From positions 1 to 21,247 of the forward strand of contig CAYWZW010000085.1 of NCBI GenBank assembly GCA_964462945.1: DNA of 21,247 nt, read 5' to 3'. Of the stretch, positions 1-8,168 are shown one piece after another; the stretch's first letter is position 1, and each line of letters starts with the position of its first letter. Source of the DNA: GCA-020343675 sp964462945. Lineage in GTDB: Bacteria; Planctomycetota; Phycisphaerae; Sedimentisphaerales; Anaerobacaceae. The position numbers and the translations under genes were made by a program. The notes under the pieces are model-generated. The model ran no database searches. It saw only the letters and a list, made by a program, of their open reading frames with translations, and had not been told where the DNA came from.

Positions 1-60
1 GACGAACTTTTTGGTTGCGGCCGAGGGCAAAGCCCGAGGCCGCGCCAAGTCCATTCGTGG
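1..60 (+). repeat. Part-copy of the 170-bp dispersed repeat, cut by the window edge
   Basis: Bases 1-60 match 588-647 at 59 of 60 positions, the difference being at 51. The shared part includes an imperfect palindrome at 17-43: GCGGCC pairs with GGCCGC and GGGC with GCCC around an AAA loop, leaving a tandem G/A mismatch. The rest of this copy, if present, lies outside the window. Confidence 0.85.
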
Positions 61-109
61 TTTCTGTTATTGCTTATATTTCTGCGTTCTTCGTGGTGAG
101 AGTTACTGG

Positions 110-168
110 ATTCCTGCTCCCCGCTTTTGTGGGGACAAGTTTACACCTGCGAAAGCAGGTGCAGGAAT
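110..168. repeat. Foldable palindromic element with three nested stems
   Basis: ATTCCTGC at 110-117 pairs perfectly with GCAGGAAT at 161-168. Inside are two smaller hairpins: CCCCGC/GTGGGG around TTTT (119-134, one G-T pair) and CACCTGC/GCAGGTG around GAAA (144-161, sharing its last base with the outer stem). The shape is like small dispersed palindromes found between genes in many bacteria. No transposase is linked to it here. Confidence 0.6.
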
Positions 169-207
169 GACAATAATGCAGGATCGAGGATCGAGCATCC
201 AGAGTCG

Positions 208-292
208 AGAATTCGAGTTCATCAGTGTTCATTCGTGGCTACAACTTCGACAGGATTACGGGATAATCTTTGTGCTTTCGAGGCTTCGTGGC
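208..292 (+). repeat. 85-bp direct repeat, copy 1
   Basis: It matches 309-393 at 83 of 85 positions, offset by 101 bases. The differences are at 260/361 and 276/377. It contains the dispersed module TTCGACAGGATTACGGGAT at 246-264 and begins with the word GAATTCGAG. Confidence 0.85.
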
Positions 293-308
293 GGTTGGCA
301 TTTACTCC

Positions 309-393
309 AGAATTCGAGTTCATCAGTGTTCATTCGTGGCTACAACTTCGACAGGATTACAGGATAATCTTTGTGCCTTCGAGGCTTCGTGGC
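309..393 (+). repeat. 85-bp direct repeat, copy 2
   Basis: This is the second copy of the 208-292 repeat, separated from it by 16 bases. It carries TTCGACAGGATTACAGGAT at 347-365, another member of the 19-bp module family. Confidence 0.85.
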
Positions 394-480
394 TAATTCA
401 GAACGCTTCGGGCTTCGCAATGACTTTTCTTAATAGATTCCTCGGTTACACTCGGAATGACCCCGAACAGCATTTCTTCG

Positions 481-650
481 TGTCGATTCGTAATACTATC
501 TTTCAAAACGTTGTTTTTTATGCTCGATTTTCGTTTTGACCGTTTGTAACTTCTGTATATGCAGCATGTTACGAAGCTTTTCCGTCAGACGAACTTTTTG
601 GTTGCGGCCGAGGGCAAAGCCCGAGGCCGCGCCAAGTTCATTCGTGGCTA
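481..650 (+). repeat. 170-bp dispersed repeat, copy A
   Basis: It matches 14369-14538 base for base apart from two substitutions (168 of 170 by eye) and lies in the same orientation about 13.9 kb away. It contains the imperfect GC-rich palindrome at 604-630. No open frame is convincing in it, and no terminal inverted repeats or flanking target duplication are evident. It could be a non-autonomous mobile element or a conserved non-coding unit. Confidence 0.85.
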
Positions 651-830
651 AATTTCCGACATGGCTCGGGACGGCGTTCGTGGTTAGTTTCAAATCGCGG
701 TGATCCATATCTGGGGTTCTATCGTTGCGCGCGAACAGCGGAACTCTTGTTATTCGTTTAACGTCTTGCCGGAATGACTCTTGCACGGTATTATCTGCAA
801 AAACGAGTTCTTTCAAGGCAGGCAACCTTA

Positions 831-1877
831 ATGGCTCAGGCAAGAGTCAGGAGCAAGAAATACATCTCGTATCTTGTGCGTTTCGGCGTCGCCGGCGCAG
901 CGCTCTATCTGGCCTTCCGAGGCGAAGATTTGGGGCAGATCGGCGAAGTTCTGCTGGGACTGAACCTGTGGGTCTTCGCCGCAGCTCTGGGGATTTATGT
1001 CGTCGGCCAGTTGATCTTTGTTGCGCGCTGGTCTCTATTATTGAAAGTTCAGTCGATCAAGATAGGTTTTTGGCCGGCCGTCAGACTGCATTTCCTGGGC
1101 CTGTTCTATAACAACTGCCTGCCCGGCGCCATTGGGGGCGATGTTCCGCGGGCGTGGTACGTGACCAAACATACCGATAAGAAGCTGGAGGCGGCGCTCT
1201 CGGTGTTTGTTGACAGGGTCATCGGATTAGCCGGAATGTTCATCATGGCTTTCGGCTGCTACTGGTTTGTTCCTGAAGAGAGCCGGGAAGAAGGATTTAA
1301 CTTCTCGTTTGAGCTTGGCTTTTTCCGGCGTTTGATTGAATACAAGTGGGTGTTGGTTTGCATTGGAGCTGCTTTCGTGCTGGCCGTCGCTCTGGCGGCG
1401 GGAAATTCAAAAGGGCGGAAATTGCTGGGCCGGGGTTTTGAGCTTGTTGGCCGGAAGGGAGCTTTGATGCTGAGCCGGGTGCGGCAGTCAATTCGTATAT
1501 ACTGTCGCAGGCGGCTGACGATTGCATACGCGCTGCTGCTTACCTTCTGCTGTCAGGGAATGCACGTAATCGCCATGTGGCTGGTCGGGAGGGAAATCGG
1601 CATCACGGCGCCTGCGAAGTACTACTTTGTTTTCTTCCCTCTTTCGTGGTTGTTGGGGACTCTGCCGATAAGTGTAGGCGGGTTGGGTATCATGGAGGGC
1701 TGGTTGAAGGTGATGTTCATGCGGGTCGGCACAATGTCCGGCAAAGAGGCGCTGGCGCTGGCTTTGTGCCAGAGGCTTATTTTGCTTCTTGCCTCTCTGC
1801 CGGGAGCGCTGATACACTTGATCGGCGCACACTTGCCAAAAGACTTTTTTGTTGACTATGGTGAGCCGGTCGCTTAA
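831..1877 (+). CDS. Flippase-like integral membrane protein (LPG synthase TM / UPF0104 family)
   Basis: This is a polytopic inner-membrane protein of about 348 residues. The family includes the flippase half of MprF and many stand-alone proteins thought to move lipids or act beside glycosyltransferases; the substrate here is unknown. Hydrophobic segments lie near residues 13-29, 45-68, 126-145, 190-210 and through most of 250-330. The family signature NNCLPGAIGGDVPRAW is at 94-109 and a second motif, LPISVGGLGIMEG, lies near residue 280. The frame is open from an ATG at 774, but the ATG at 831 was chosen because it directly precedes the basic N-terminus typical of the family. Its ribosome site (AAGG/GGCAGG) is weak. 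The DUF502 gene starts 96 bases after the stop. Confidence 0.85.
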   Translation: MAQARVRSKKYISYLVRFGVAGAALYLAFRGEDLGQIGEVLLGLNLWVFAAALGIYVVGQLIFVARWSLLLKVQSIKIGFWPAVRLHFLGLFYNNCLPGAIGGDVPRAWYVTKHTDKKLEAALSVFVDRVIGLAGMFIMAFGCYWFVPEESREEGFNFSFELGFFRRLIEYKWVLVCIGAAFVLAVALAAGNSKGRKLLGRGFELVGRKGALMLSRVRQSIRIYCRRRLTIAYALLLTFCCQGMHVIAMWLVGREIGITAPAKYYFVFFPLSWLLGTLPISVGGLGIMEGWLKVMFMRVGTMSGKEALALALCQRLILLLASLPGALIHLIGAHLPKDFFVDYGEPVA

Positions 1878-1973
1878 TCTGCACGTTGCGGCTATAATGG
1901 TTGCTTTGTTAAGCGGCCTTAGCAAAAGAAAAATTCGTAAGTTGATAAAGGCAAAGGACTTGGTGTTGAGGAC

Positions 1974-2810
1974 ATGAGTCTTGCCAGACGCTTTAAGAGC
2001 TATTTCCTGCACGGATTGGCGGTACTATTGCCGAGCATCCTGACGATCTGGCTGTTCGTTTGGGCCTATACGTTTGTCCAGGAAAAAATCAGTATCTACA
2101 TAAATCGAGGTTTGGTCCGCATCATCGCCTTGGTCGGCCACGAGGGGGTCGAGATCTCCGAGCAGCAGGTCAAGGCGTATCTCTTGAATGTCAAGCCTGA
2201 ATTGAGTGACAACGAAAAGGAATTGGAGATCCACCTGCGAAGACCTGAAATCTGGCGCAGAGCCCGCATCGAACAGCTCGAAAAGACGCTTGCCAAGACG
2301 TGGATCGATGGCCCCGCTTCTATCGCCGGTTTTCTGATCGCACTGGTCGCAGTCTGCGTCTTGGGTGCGCTGCTGGCAAGCTACGTCGGAAAACGCTTGT
2401 GGCGTTCAATCGAAACGTTCATCTTGAACATACCCCTCCTGCGGAAGGTCTTTCCATACATCAAGCAGTTCACCGATTTTTTGCTGACGCCCGACGAGCA
2501 GAAAAAGATGTTCTCGAGGGTCGTTGCCGTCGAGTACCCGCGGAAGGGAATATGGTCTTTAGGTTTTGTGACCGGCTCGGGGTTTGAGGAAGTCGTCAAC
2601 CTTGTCAGAAGGGAATTCCTTACGATTTTCATACCGACTTCGCCGACCCCGTTTACCGGGTTTGTGATAACGATTCCCAAAAAGCATGCGATTGACTTGG
2701 ATATGACGATCGAGGAAGCATTTAGATTTGTCGTCAGCGGCGGAGTAATAGCACGGGGCACCGTGCACGCGGCGGCTTTGCCAAAGCCTGATTCGGGAAA
2801 AGGAGTATAG
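1974..2810 (+). CDS. DUF502 family membrane protein
   Basis: A 278-residue membrane protein of the DUF502 family (PF04367), whose function is unknown. Transmembrane segments lie near residues 10-34 and 116-137. Family hallmarks follow: NIPLLRKVFPYIKQ (152-165), LGFVTG (196-201) and the run FIPTSPTPFTGF (219-230) ending in EEAFRFVVSGGVI. The loop between the two membrane segments (about 40-110) is charged, probably helical, and longer than in many relatives. The ATG at 1974 has GAGG four to five bases upstream. A TATAAT sequence at 1893-1898 in the preceding gap might be part of a promoter, but I see no good -35 box. The HPF gene begins 48 bases downstream. Confidence 0.88.
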   Translation: MSLARRFKSYFLHGLAVLLPSILTIWLFVWAYTFVQEKISIYINRGLVRIIALVGHEGVEISEQQVKAYLLNVKPELSDNEKELEIHLRRPEIWRRARIEQLEKTLAKTWIDGPASIAGFLIALVAVCVLGALLASYVGKRLWRSIETFILNIPLLRKVFPYIKQFTDFLLTPDEQKKMFSRVVAVEYPRKGIWSLGFVTGSGFEEVVNLVRREFLTIFIPTSPTPFTGFVITIPKKHAIDLDMTIEEAFRFVVSGGVIARGTVHAAALPKPDSGKGV

Positions 2811-2858
2811 CAGCGCGTTTTCCAGAAGCGTCGGAAATAATAGTTAAGGAGAATCATT

Positions 2859-3179
2859 TTGCTTTTCACAATCAGCGGCAAACATATCGAGATCACGGAA
2901 GCGATGAGAAAGCACGCCCAGGAAAAGACGTCCAAGCTTCCGAAGTACTACAGCAGCATCAATCAGGTCGAGGTCGTTGTGGACGGCAGCAAGGGGGGTA
3001 GCACGAGCGTAGAGATTATCGCGCGTGGCGAGCACAGCAAGGTTTTTGTCGGGACCGAGACGGGGGAAGACACGTATCGGTGCATCGATATGGCCGTCCA
3101 TAAGCTTCAACGACAGCTCGGGAGAATGAAGAGCAAGGAGCGCGACAACAAGTATCCGGGCAATCCAGAAGAAACGTAG
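2859..3179 (+). CDS. hpf: Ribosome hibernation promoting factor, short form
   Basis: A 106-residue protein of the HPF/RaiA family. It binds the 30S decoding region and silences ribosomes in slow growth. The order ISGKHIEITEAMRKHAQEK, a central beta-strand region (VEVVVDG, VEIIARG) and the ending CIDMAVHKLQRQLGRMKSK is characteristic. It lacks the C-terminal dimerisation domain of long HPF. The start codon is TTG at 2859: a perfect AAGGAG sits at 2846-2851 with seven bases of spacing, and no ATG is available. It precedes the PTS genes, as hpf precedes ptsN in the rpoN operon of enterobacteria, but rpoN itself is absent. Confidence 0.92.
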   Translation: MLFTISGKHIEITEAMRKHAQEKTSKLPKYYSSINQVEVVVDGSKGGSTSVEIIARGEHSKVFVGTETGEDTYRCIDMAVHKLQRQLGRMKSKERDNKYPGNPEET

Positions 3180-3252
3180 GTCTCGTTCTTGCTGTATGTG
3201 ATTTTTGGTCCGGCCGGTGAGGCCGTGACGGGCGACTTTGGGCAGAACTAAG

Positions 3253-3726
3253 ATGAAACTTGCAGATTTTGTCTGTTTCGGGGCGACGGTTGTGGAATTG
3301 AAAGCCCGCGATCGTGACGGTGTGATCGTGGAGCTTGTTGCATCTCTTGAGAAGGCCGGCCGGCTCGGAGAGTGCAAATGTAAGGATGTGGCCGCCAGCG
3401 TGATCAAGAGAGAGAACGAAGCCAGCACCGGGATGGGTAAAGGGGTGGCCGTGCCTCACGTGAAGCACAAGACGGCCAAGGACGTGGTGGCCGCGATCGG
3501 GTTGCGGGGTATGGGCGTTGATTTCTTCTCGCTCGACAAACAGCCGGTGTATTCGGTCATCCTCCTGATCAGCCCTGCGGGCGATCCCGATAAACATCTA
3601 CAGGCGATGGAGTGTTTGTTCAGGCATCTACAGCAGGAGAAGTTTCGGAAGTTTCTCAAGCAGTGCCGCAGCGCCGAGCAGGTCGAGGAGCTGATCCGAG
3701 AGGCCGACGAGGATCCATCTTTATAG
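3253..3726 (+). CDS. ptsN: PTS EIIA domain protein, PtsN / fructose type
   Basis: A 157-residue stand-alone EIIA domain (PF00359) that receives phosphate from HPr. The phosphoacceptor histidine is His69 in GVAVPH, at the position of the conserved VPH/IPH motif of the family. No EIIB or EIIC is encoded nearby, so a regulatory PTS(Ntr)-like role is more likely than sugar uptake. The ATG at 3253 starts the conserved MKLADF; a TTG at 3238 would add five residues, and neither has a strong ribosome site. The gap to HPF is about 70 bases and that to HPr 45, consistent with one transcript. Confidence 0.88.
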   Translation: MKLADFVCFGATVVELKARDRDGVIVELVASLEKAGRLGECKCKDVAASVIKRENEASTGMGKGVAVPHVKHKTAKDVVAAIGLRGMGVDFFSLDKQPVYSVILLISPAGDPDKHLQAMECLFRHLQQEKFRKFLKQCRSAEQVEELIREADEDPSL

Positions 3727-3771
3727 CCGTGTAGTCTGGTGGGATGCACGTCGAGACGCGGAGCTGTGCAG

Positions 3772-4080
3772 ATGCAGGCAGAGAAAGATACATTGAAAAA
3801 CGTGGTTTACGAAGCGGACCTCGAGATCAAGAACGCAGAGGGACTACACATGCGCCCGGCGATGCGGTTCGTGGACATCGCAAACCGATTTGACAGTGAC
3901 ATTGCTGTCAGTAACAGCGAGACGAAAGTTGACGGCAAGAGCATCATGCAGGTATCGATGCTCGCTGCGACATGTGGGACGAAGCTGAGGGTAAGAGCCG
4001 AGGGGCCGGATGCCCGGGAGGCGATTGACGCGTTGCGCGAGCTTGTGGAAGAGAAACACTTCGACGAGCCGACGCCGTAG
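3772..4080 (+). CDS. ptsH: HPr phosphocarrier protein
   Basis: A 102-residue HPr carrying phosphate from enzyme I to EIIA. The active histidine is His26 in GLHMRPA. Ser57 in KSIMQVSML lies 31 residues further on, matching the His15/Ser46 spacing of classical HPr, so control by an HPr kinase is possible although none is encoded in the window. It is about 12-15 residues longer than typical HPr, mostly at the N-terminus. The ATG at 3772 is preferred, with CGGAG at 3759-3763 and eight bases of spacing; a GTG at 3739 is less likely. Met follows His where Ala is usual. Confidence 0.92.
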   Translation: MQAEKDTLKNVVYEADLEIKNAEGLHMRPAMRFVDIANRFDSDIAVSNSETKVDGKSIMQVSMLAATCGTKLRVRAEGPDAREAIDALRELVEEKHFDEPTP

Positions 4081-4123
4081 GGGCAGCGGGCCGCCGGCAG
4101 AGACGGGATAACAGAAGGACGTC

Positions 4124-5863
4124 ATGGAAATCAAGAAGGGCATCGCTGTTTCGCCGGGCATCTCGATCGCCAAGTTGCTGATCATCGATTCGGAGGATTA
4201 TCGCATTCCCCGCCGGTCGATCGCGCCCTCGCAGCGGCTGACGGAGACCCAGCGTGTCCGGGGCGCTTTCAAGGACGCCGTCGGCGAGCTGACGCGGCTG
4301 GAAGCCGCCCAGAGCCAGCGGGAAGGCAGCAAGATCAAAGACATATTCGCCGTTCACCTGCGTTTCCTGCGCGACCGGAGCCTGCGCCGAAAAGTCACGG
4401 ATTTCGTCCAGAACGAGCTGGTCACCGCCGAGTACGCCGTCTCGACCGTCCTGCGCGAAATCGCCTCCCATTTCACGAAAGTCAAAGACGCCTACATCAG
4501 CGAGCGCGCGGCCGATGTTCGCGATATTGAAAGGCGCCTGCTCAAACAGTTGCTCGGCAAGAAGCGTCAGGACGTCGCCCGGCTGACCCACGAGGTCGTG
4601 ATCGTCGCGCGCGAATTGAGCCCGACCCAGACGGCCGGCTTCAACCGCCAGTTCGTCAAGGGCATCGCCAGCGACGCCGGCGGCCGCACCAGTCACGCCG
4701 CCATCGTGGCCCGCTCGTTAGGCATCCCGGCGGTCGTCGCGCTGGAAGACCTCACCGAATACGTCCGCGGCGGCGACACCGTCATCGTGGACGGCAATCG
4801 CGGCATCGTCATCGTCGATCCCGACGAGCAGACGATTGCCCAGTACCGGCAGTACTCGCGCGAATTCGCCGACCTGGAGCACCGGCTCGACGCCCTCCGG
4901 CAAAAACCCGCCGTCACCCGCGACGGCGCCGAAATCACCCTGCTCGGCAACATCGAATTCCCCGATGAGGCCGAAGTCGTCCTGCAGAAAGGCGGCGCCG
5001 GCATCGGCCTGTACCGCACCGAGTTCCTCTATCTCAATACCCAGCGCGAGCCCACCGAGCAGGACCATTACGAGGCCTACGCCCGCACCGTCCGCGTCTT
5101 TGAAGACCGGCCCATCGTCATCCGCACGCTCGACCTCGGGGCCGACAAATTCACCCAGAGCAAGCGGTTCGCGCCCGAGCCGAACCCGTTCCTGGGCCTG
5201 CGCTCCATCCGGTTCTGCCTGCAGAACCTGATGATGTTCAAGACCCAGTTGCGCGCCATCCTGCGGGTCTCCGTCCTCGGCGAGGTCAAGGTCATGTTCC
5301 CGCTGATCACCAATCGCCACGAGCTGATGCAGGCCAAGATGATCCTGCACGACGTCATGGAGGACCTCGACGAAGAATCCATCCCGTACAACCGCGACAT
5401 TCCCATCGGCATCATGATTGAAACGCCCGCGGCGGCCCTGACCGCCTACGTGCTGGCCCGAGACGTCGATTTCTTCAGCATCGGAACCAACGACCTGACC
5501 CAATATACCTTGGCCGTGGACCGGGGCAACGAATTGGTCTCCACGCTGTATTCGCCGGTGGACCCCGCCGTGCTGCGCCTCATCCGAACCGTGATTCAGG
5601 ATGCCCACAAGGCGCAGATCGACCTGAGCCTGTGCGGCGAGATGGCCTCCGAGCCGGAGTACATCATGCTGCTGCTGGGCCTGGGCGTCCGGACCCTGTC
5701 TTTGAGCCCGCCCATGATCCCGGAGATCAAGCAGATGATCCGCTCGGTGACCTTGGAGGACTGCAACAAGGTCGCCCGAAAGGTGCTCGGCATGAGCGCC
5801 GAACGCCACATCTCCAGCTACCTCCGCAACGCCGCCCGCGAAATCCTGCCGGAGGCGTTCTAA
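4124..5863 (+). CDS. ptsI: PTS enzyme I (phosphoenolpyruvate-protein phosphotransferase)
   Basis: A 579-residue cytoplasmic enzyme that takes phosphate from phosphoenolpyruvate onto a histidine and passes it to HPr. The order is the N-terminal HPr-binding region, GGRTSHAAIVARSLGIPAVV with phospho-histidine His191, then the PEP-binding barrel with RTEFLYL, RTLDLGADK, FFSIGTNDLTQYTLAVDRGN and the catalytic cysteine Cys504 in LSLCGEMAS. The length is that of PtsI; there is no N-terminal GAF domain as in PtsP, despite the PtsN partner. The ATG has AAGGA at 4115-4119, four bases upstream. It follows HPr by 43 bases and ends the PTS group. Codon use is very rich in G and C. Confidence 0.95.
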   Translation: MEIKKGIAVSPGISIAKLLIIDSEDYRIPRRSIAPSQRLTETQRVRGAFKDAVGELTRLEAAQSQREGSKIKDIFAVHLRFLRDRSLRRKVTDFVQNELVTAEYAVSTVLREIASHFTKVKDAYISERAADVRDIERRLLKQLLGKKRQDVARLTHEVVIVARELSPTQTAGFNRQFVKGIASDAGGRTSHAAIVARSLGIPAVVALEDLTEYVRGGDTVIVDGNRGIVIVDPDEQTIAQYRQYSREFADLEHRLDALRQKPAVTRDGAEITLLGNIEFPDEAEVVLQKGGAGIGLYRTEFLYLNTQREPTEQDHYEAYARTVRVFEDRPIVIRTLDLGADKFTQSKRFAPEPNPFLGLRSIRFCLQNLMMFKTQLRAILRVSVLGEVKVMFPLITNRHELMQAKMILHDVMEDLDEESIPYNRDIPIGIMIETPAAALTAYVLARDVDFFSIGTNDLTQYTLAVDRGNELVSTLYSPVDPAVLRLIRTVIQDAHKAQIDLSLCGEMASEPEYIMLLLGLGVRTLSLSPPMIPEIKQMIRSVTLEDCNKVARKVLGMSAERHISSYLRNAAREILPEAF

Positions 5864-6274
5864 GCTAACCACGAATGGACACGAATAAACACTGAGAAAC
5901 AGTCAATAACCGCAGATGAACGCAGACAACGCGGATTTTTTACCTTCGACGTTCGATATTTCTTGCTCGATATTCGATATTCCCGTTCCACCTCCTGATA
6001 TCCTGGTTCCCTGATACCCACTGCCCGATCCCCTAATTTCCGCCCTTCTAAACTCGCTAAGCCTCTATCAGAAAACGAGATACAGTTCATAAACAAGCAG
6101 CGGCGAAAAATTTTTGGAAATTTGGAAATTTTCTCTTGACATGGTTGAAGACGAAGTACAAGCTGGAACCTCAGAAAGCGCAAGACACGGGATGAGCACC
6201 ATACGCGAGAAGTTAAGTCCGCCTGGGGATGGCTAACGCCATTTGAACAACTTAAAAAGCTGGAGGTATGAGCG
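5864..6274. other. Spacer with inverted 'word' repeats and an AT-rich promoter-like end
   Basis: No gene is seen. The left part holds short phrases found elsewhere in the window, partly inverted: AACCGCAGATGAACGCAG near 5918 is the reverse complement, bar one base, of a phrase near 14722. The CCTGAT-type phrases at about 5990-6040 are reverse complements of the ATCAGG runs near 14590-14630 and 15360-15410. From about 6100 the sequence becomes AT-rich and leads into a candidate promoter for the TPR gene. Confidence 0.6.
6105..6162 (+). promoter_or_regulatory. Candidate promoter upstream of the TPR gene
   Basis: TTGACA at 6136-6141 is a perfect -35 hexamer, preceded by A/T tracts at 6105-6133 that resemble an UP element. 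The best -10 is the weak TACAAG at 6157-6162 with a 15-base spacer, so the call rests mainly on the -35 and the A/T tracts. It would give a leader of roughly 100 bases before the ATG at 6275. Confidence 0.4.
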
Positions 6275-8137
6275 ATGTGCGAGAGAACCTCTTTTGGGGC
6301 AATGCTTGCTTTGCTTGGGCTGGTGATAGCAGGCCATGGCTGTGCGCCCGCTACCTTCGAGCGGGCGCAAAGGTATGAACGAGAAGGACAATACAAACAG
6401 GCCGAGCGGGTCTATAAACGTATCACCGCAGACCAGGCGGGCACCGACGACGCCTTGAAGGCACAGAAGGAACTGACACTGCTTTACGTCGTTTCGGGAA
6501 AGGAGCTTGAAGCCCAGAAGGCTTTCGCAAATTTGATTGCCGCCTTCTCAAAACACAAGAACATAGCCCAAACAGTCCACAGCATGGCATACTCCTGCCA
6601 GAAACTTGGTAAGTACGAAAAGGCCAAGGAGCTTTATCAGTATGTTCTGAGCCATTGGCCTGACCATGCCTACGCGATGCGGTCACAGATGGACTTGGCG
6701 AAACTGCATTTGACGTTAGGCGATGACGCCGCAGGCCAAACCGCCGTTGATAAATTGCTTGCCGATTTCTCGCGGAATAAGGACATCGCACAAGCCGTGC
6801 ACAACGTGGCCTATAACTATCAGAAACTTGGCAAAAACGACAAGGCGAAGGAATTCTATCAATATGTTCTGAGCCACTGGCCTGAGCACCCTTACGCAAT
6901 GTGGTCCCAGATGGATCTGGCCAAGCTGCACTTGACATTAGGGGAGGATGCCGCGGCCCAGGCCGCCGTTGACAAATTGCTTGCCGACTTCGTCCGGAAC
7001 ACGGACATAGCGCAAGCCGTGCATAACGTGGCCTATCACTGCCAGAAGCTCAAGAAACATGAGCAGGCCAAAGGGCTATATCAGCATGTAGTGGCCGACT
7101 GGCCCAAACACCCCTACGCCGTGTGGTCCCAGATGGATCTGACAAAGCTTCTCTTGACGTTAGGCGACGATGGTGCTGCTCAAGCCGGTGTTGACAAATT
7201 ACTCACTGATTTCTCGCAGCATAAGGACATCGCGCAGGCTGTGCATAACGTCGCATATCACTGTCAGACCCTTGGGAAATACGAAAAGGCCAGAGAGCTT
7301 TATGGCTATGTTCTGAGCCACTGGCCTCAGGACACATACGCAATGTGGTCACAGGCAGACCTCGCTAAGCTCCATTTTAAGCTGGGTAACGACGCCGACG
7401 CTACGCCCGCCGTTGACAGGTTAGTGGCTGATTTCTCGGGCAGCAAGGACATAGCACAAGCCGTGCATAGTGTCGCTTATTACTGTCAGACCCTTGGGAA
7501 GCACGAAAAGGCCAAGGAGCTTTATCAGCATGTTCTGGACAACTGGCCCGAGCACACGTACGCCCTGTGGTCGCGAATGGATCTGGCGAAGTTGGAGATC
7601 CGGCTTGGCAACGATGCCGCCGGGCAAGCAGCTTTGAAAAGATTGACTGCTGATTTTAGGGACCATCCGGAACTGCCGCTGGCTTTATGGCGCGCGGCGG
7701 AAGGGTATTACGACCGGGCCGTTGAGTGTCAAAGAGACCGACTGGAAGCCCAAGCGAAAGGGTATTTCGTAAAGGTGATAAGTCTGGGCGAAACAATCCG
7801 GCGGCAGTTGCTGGCCTCCAGCGCTACCGCCGAAGCTTATTTCTACTCGGCCGAGTGCCATTATCAACTGGGCGAAGATCAAAAGGCCCTGGCGTATTTC
7901 TGGCAGGTGGTGGAGAAATGGCCGGACTACGAATACGCGTGGCTTGCCCAGGCCCGGATCGCCAAAATCTACAAGCGCTTCGCCGTCGGCGGCGTTATGC
8001 CGGATTCTGAGGTGGAAGCTGTGCTGGACGTGGTTTACAAGCGGCTGCTGGCGAGTTATCCGGACTGCCCGGCCGCCAAGACGGCCCGCCGGTGGGTCGA
8101 AGGCAAGGTCAAGCCAAGTGAGGGAGAACAAGAATGA
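6275..8137 (+). CDS. TPR-repeat protein, putative lipoprotein
   Basis: A 620-residue exported repeat protein. The N-terminus is hydrophobic (MLALLGLVIAGHGC, possible lipid-bearing Cys23); the lipobox is imperfect because Gly stands at -3. A short TPR-like pair (residues 26-95) is followed by five 74-residue units, each beginning with [D/N]IAQAVHNVAY and containing KAKELYQYVLSHWP and DLAKLHLTLG, then a divergent TPR tail with AEAYFYSAECHYQLGEDQKA and the ending CPAAKTARRWVEGKVK. The tail resembles YbgF/BamD-type TPRs. Such proteins usually scaffold envelope complexes; the partner is unknown. The ATG at 6275 has GGAGG at 6262-6266 with eight bases of spacing. The stop overlaps the next start (ATGA). 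The 3' 267 bases are part of a near-identical duplication. Confidence 0.85.
   Translation: MCERTSFGAMLALLGLVIAGHGCAPATFERAQRYEREGQYKQAERVYKRITADQAGTDDALKAQKELTLLYVVSGKELEAQKAFANLIAAFSKHKNIAQTVHSMAYSCQKLGKYEKAKELYQYVLSHWPDHAYAMRSQMDLAKLHLTLGDDAAGQTAVDKLLADFSRNKDIAQAVHNVAYNYQKLGKNDKAKEFYQYVLSHWPEHPYAMWSQMDLAKLHLTLGEDAAAQAAVDKLLADFVRNTDIAQAVHNVAYHCQKLKKHEQAKGLYQHVVADWPKHPYAVWSQMDLTKLLLTLGDDGAAQAGVDKLLTDFSQHKDIAQAVHNVAYHCQTLGKYEKARELYGYVLSHWPQDTYAMWSQADLAKLHFKLGNDADATPAVDRLVADFSGSKDIAQAVHSVAYYCQTLGKHEKAKELYQHVLDNWPEHTYALWSRMDLAKLEIRLGNDAAGQAALKRLTADFRDHPELPLALWRAAEGYYDRAVECQRDRLEAQAKGYFVKVISLGETIRRQLLASSATAEAYFYSAECHYQLGEDQKALAYFWQVVEKWPDYEYAWLAQARIAKIYKRFAVGGVMPDSEVEAVLDVVYKRLLASYPDCPAAKTARRWVEGKVKPSEGEQE
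6560..7669 (+). repeat. Five tandem 222-bp coding repeats in the TPR gene
   Basis: The units begin at 6560, 6782, 7004, 7226 and 7448, exactly 222 bases (74 codons) apart, with no length variation. They have diverged by many silent and some amino-acid changes, so the array is not a fresh expansion. The uniform unit length suggests two TPR-like helix pairs per unit and selection to keep the register. Confidence 0.9.
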
Positions 8138-8168
8138 ACAGGCAATTCTTCGCGGGCGTAGTGGCAAT
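7871..8168 (+). repeat. 298-bp duplicated segment, copy 1 (TPR 3' end and start of next gene)
   Basis: It matches 10805-11102 with one difference (T at 7901, C at 10835; Trp against Arg). Just upstream, 7785-7870 matches 10719-10804 at only about 80%. Just downstream, identity stops at once at 8169/11103. The tract spans the TPR stop and the first 35 bases of the following gene. Confidence 0.92.

Larger units (their letters stand above)
1..830. other. Repeat-rich spacer without a convincing gene
   Basis: I see no convincing gene here. The open frames are short, overlap on both strands and run through repeats. The stretch holds a part-copy of a larger repeat at its left edge, a foldable element near 110-168, an 85-bp direct repeat in two copies and a full 170-bp repeat at 481-650. 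The last 60 bases carry the leader of the membrane-protein gene that starts at 831. Confidence 0.7.

Noticed and set aside
11..843. Several small open frames in the left spacer
   Set aside because: They overlap each other in different frames and run through direct repeats, and they show no domain or ribosome site worth noting.
1878..1973. Rho-independent terminator between the first two genes
   Set aside because: TTAAG...CTTAG gives only a four-base stem and no clean T-run follows.
4718..5872. 384-codon minus-strand open frame over the enzyme I gene
   Set aside because: It is an antisense shadow with repetitive Gly/Val/Asp/Gln composition produced by the high GC3 of ptsI, and the sense strand carries all catalytic motifs.
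6560..7669. Regular 222-bp repeats as a CRISPR-like or satellite array
   Set aside because: The units are coding, in frame and divergent, without constant repeats and variable spacers; they encode tandem TPR-type units.
7685..8167. Long minus-strand open frame, repeated at 10574-11101
   Set aside because: It is the antisense shadow of the GC-rich TPR 3' end. The two minus-strand copies look alike only because the DNA is duplicated.
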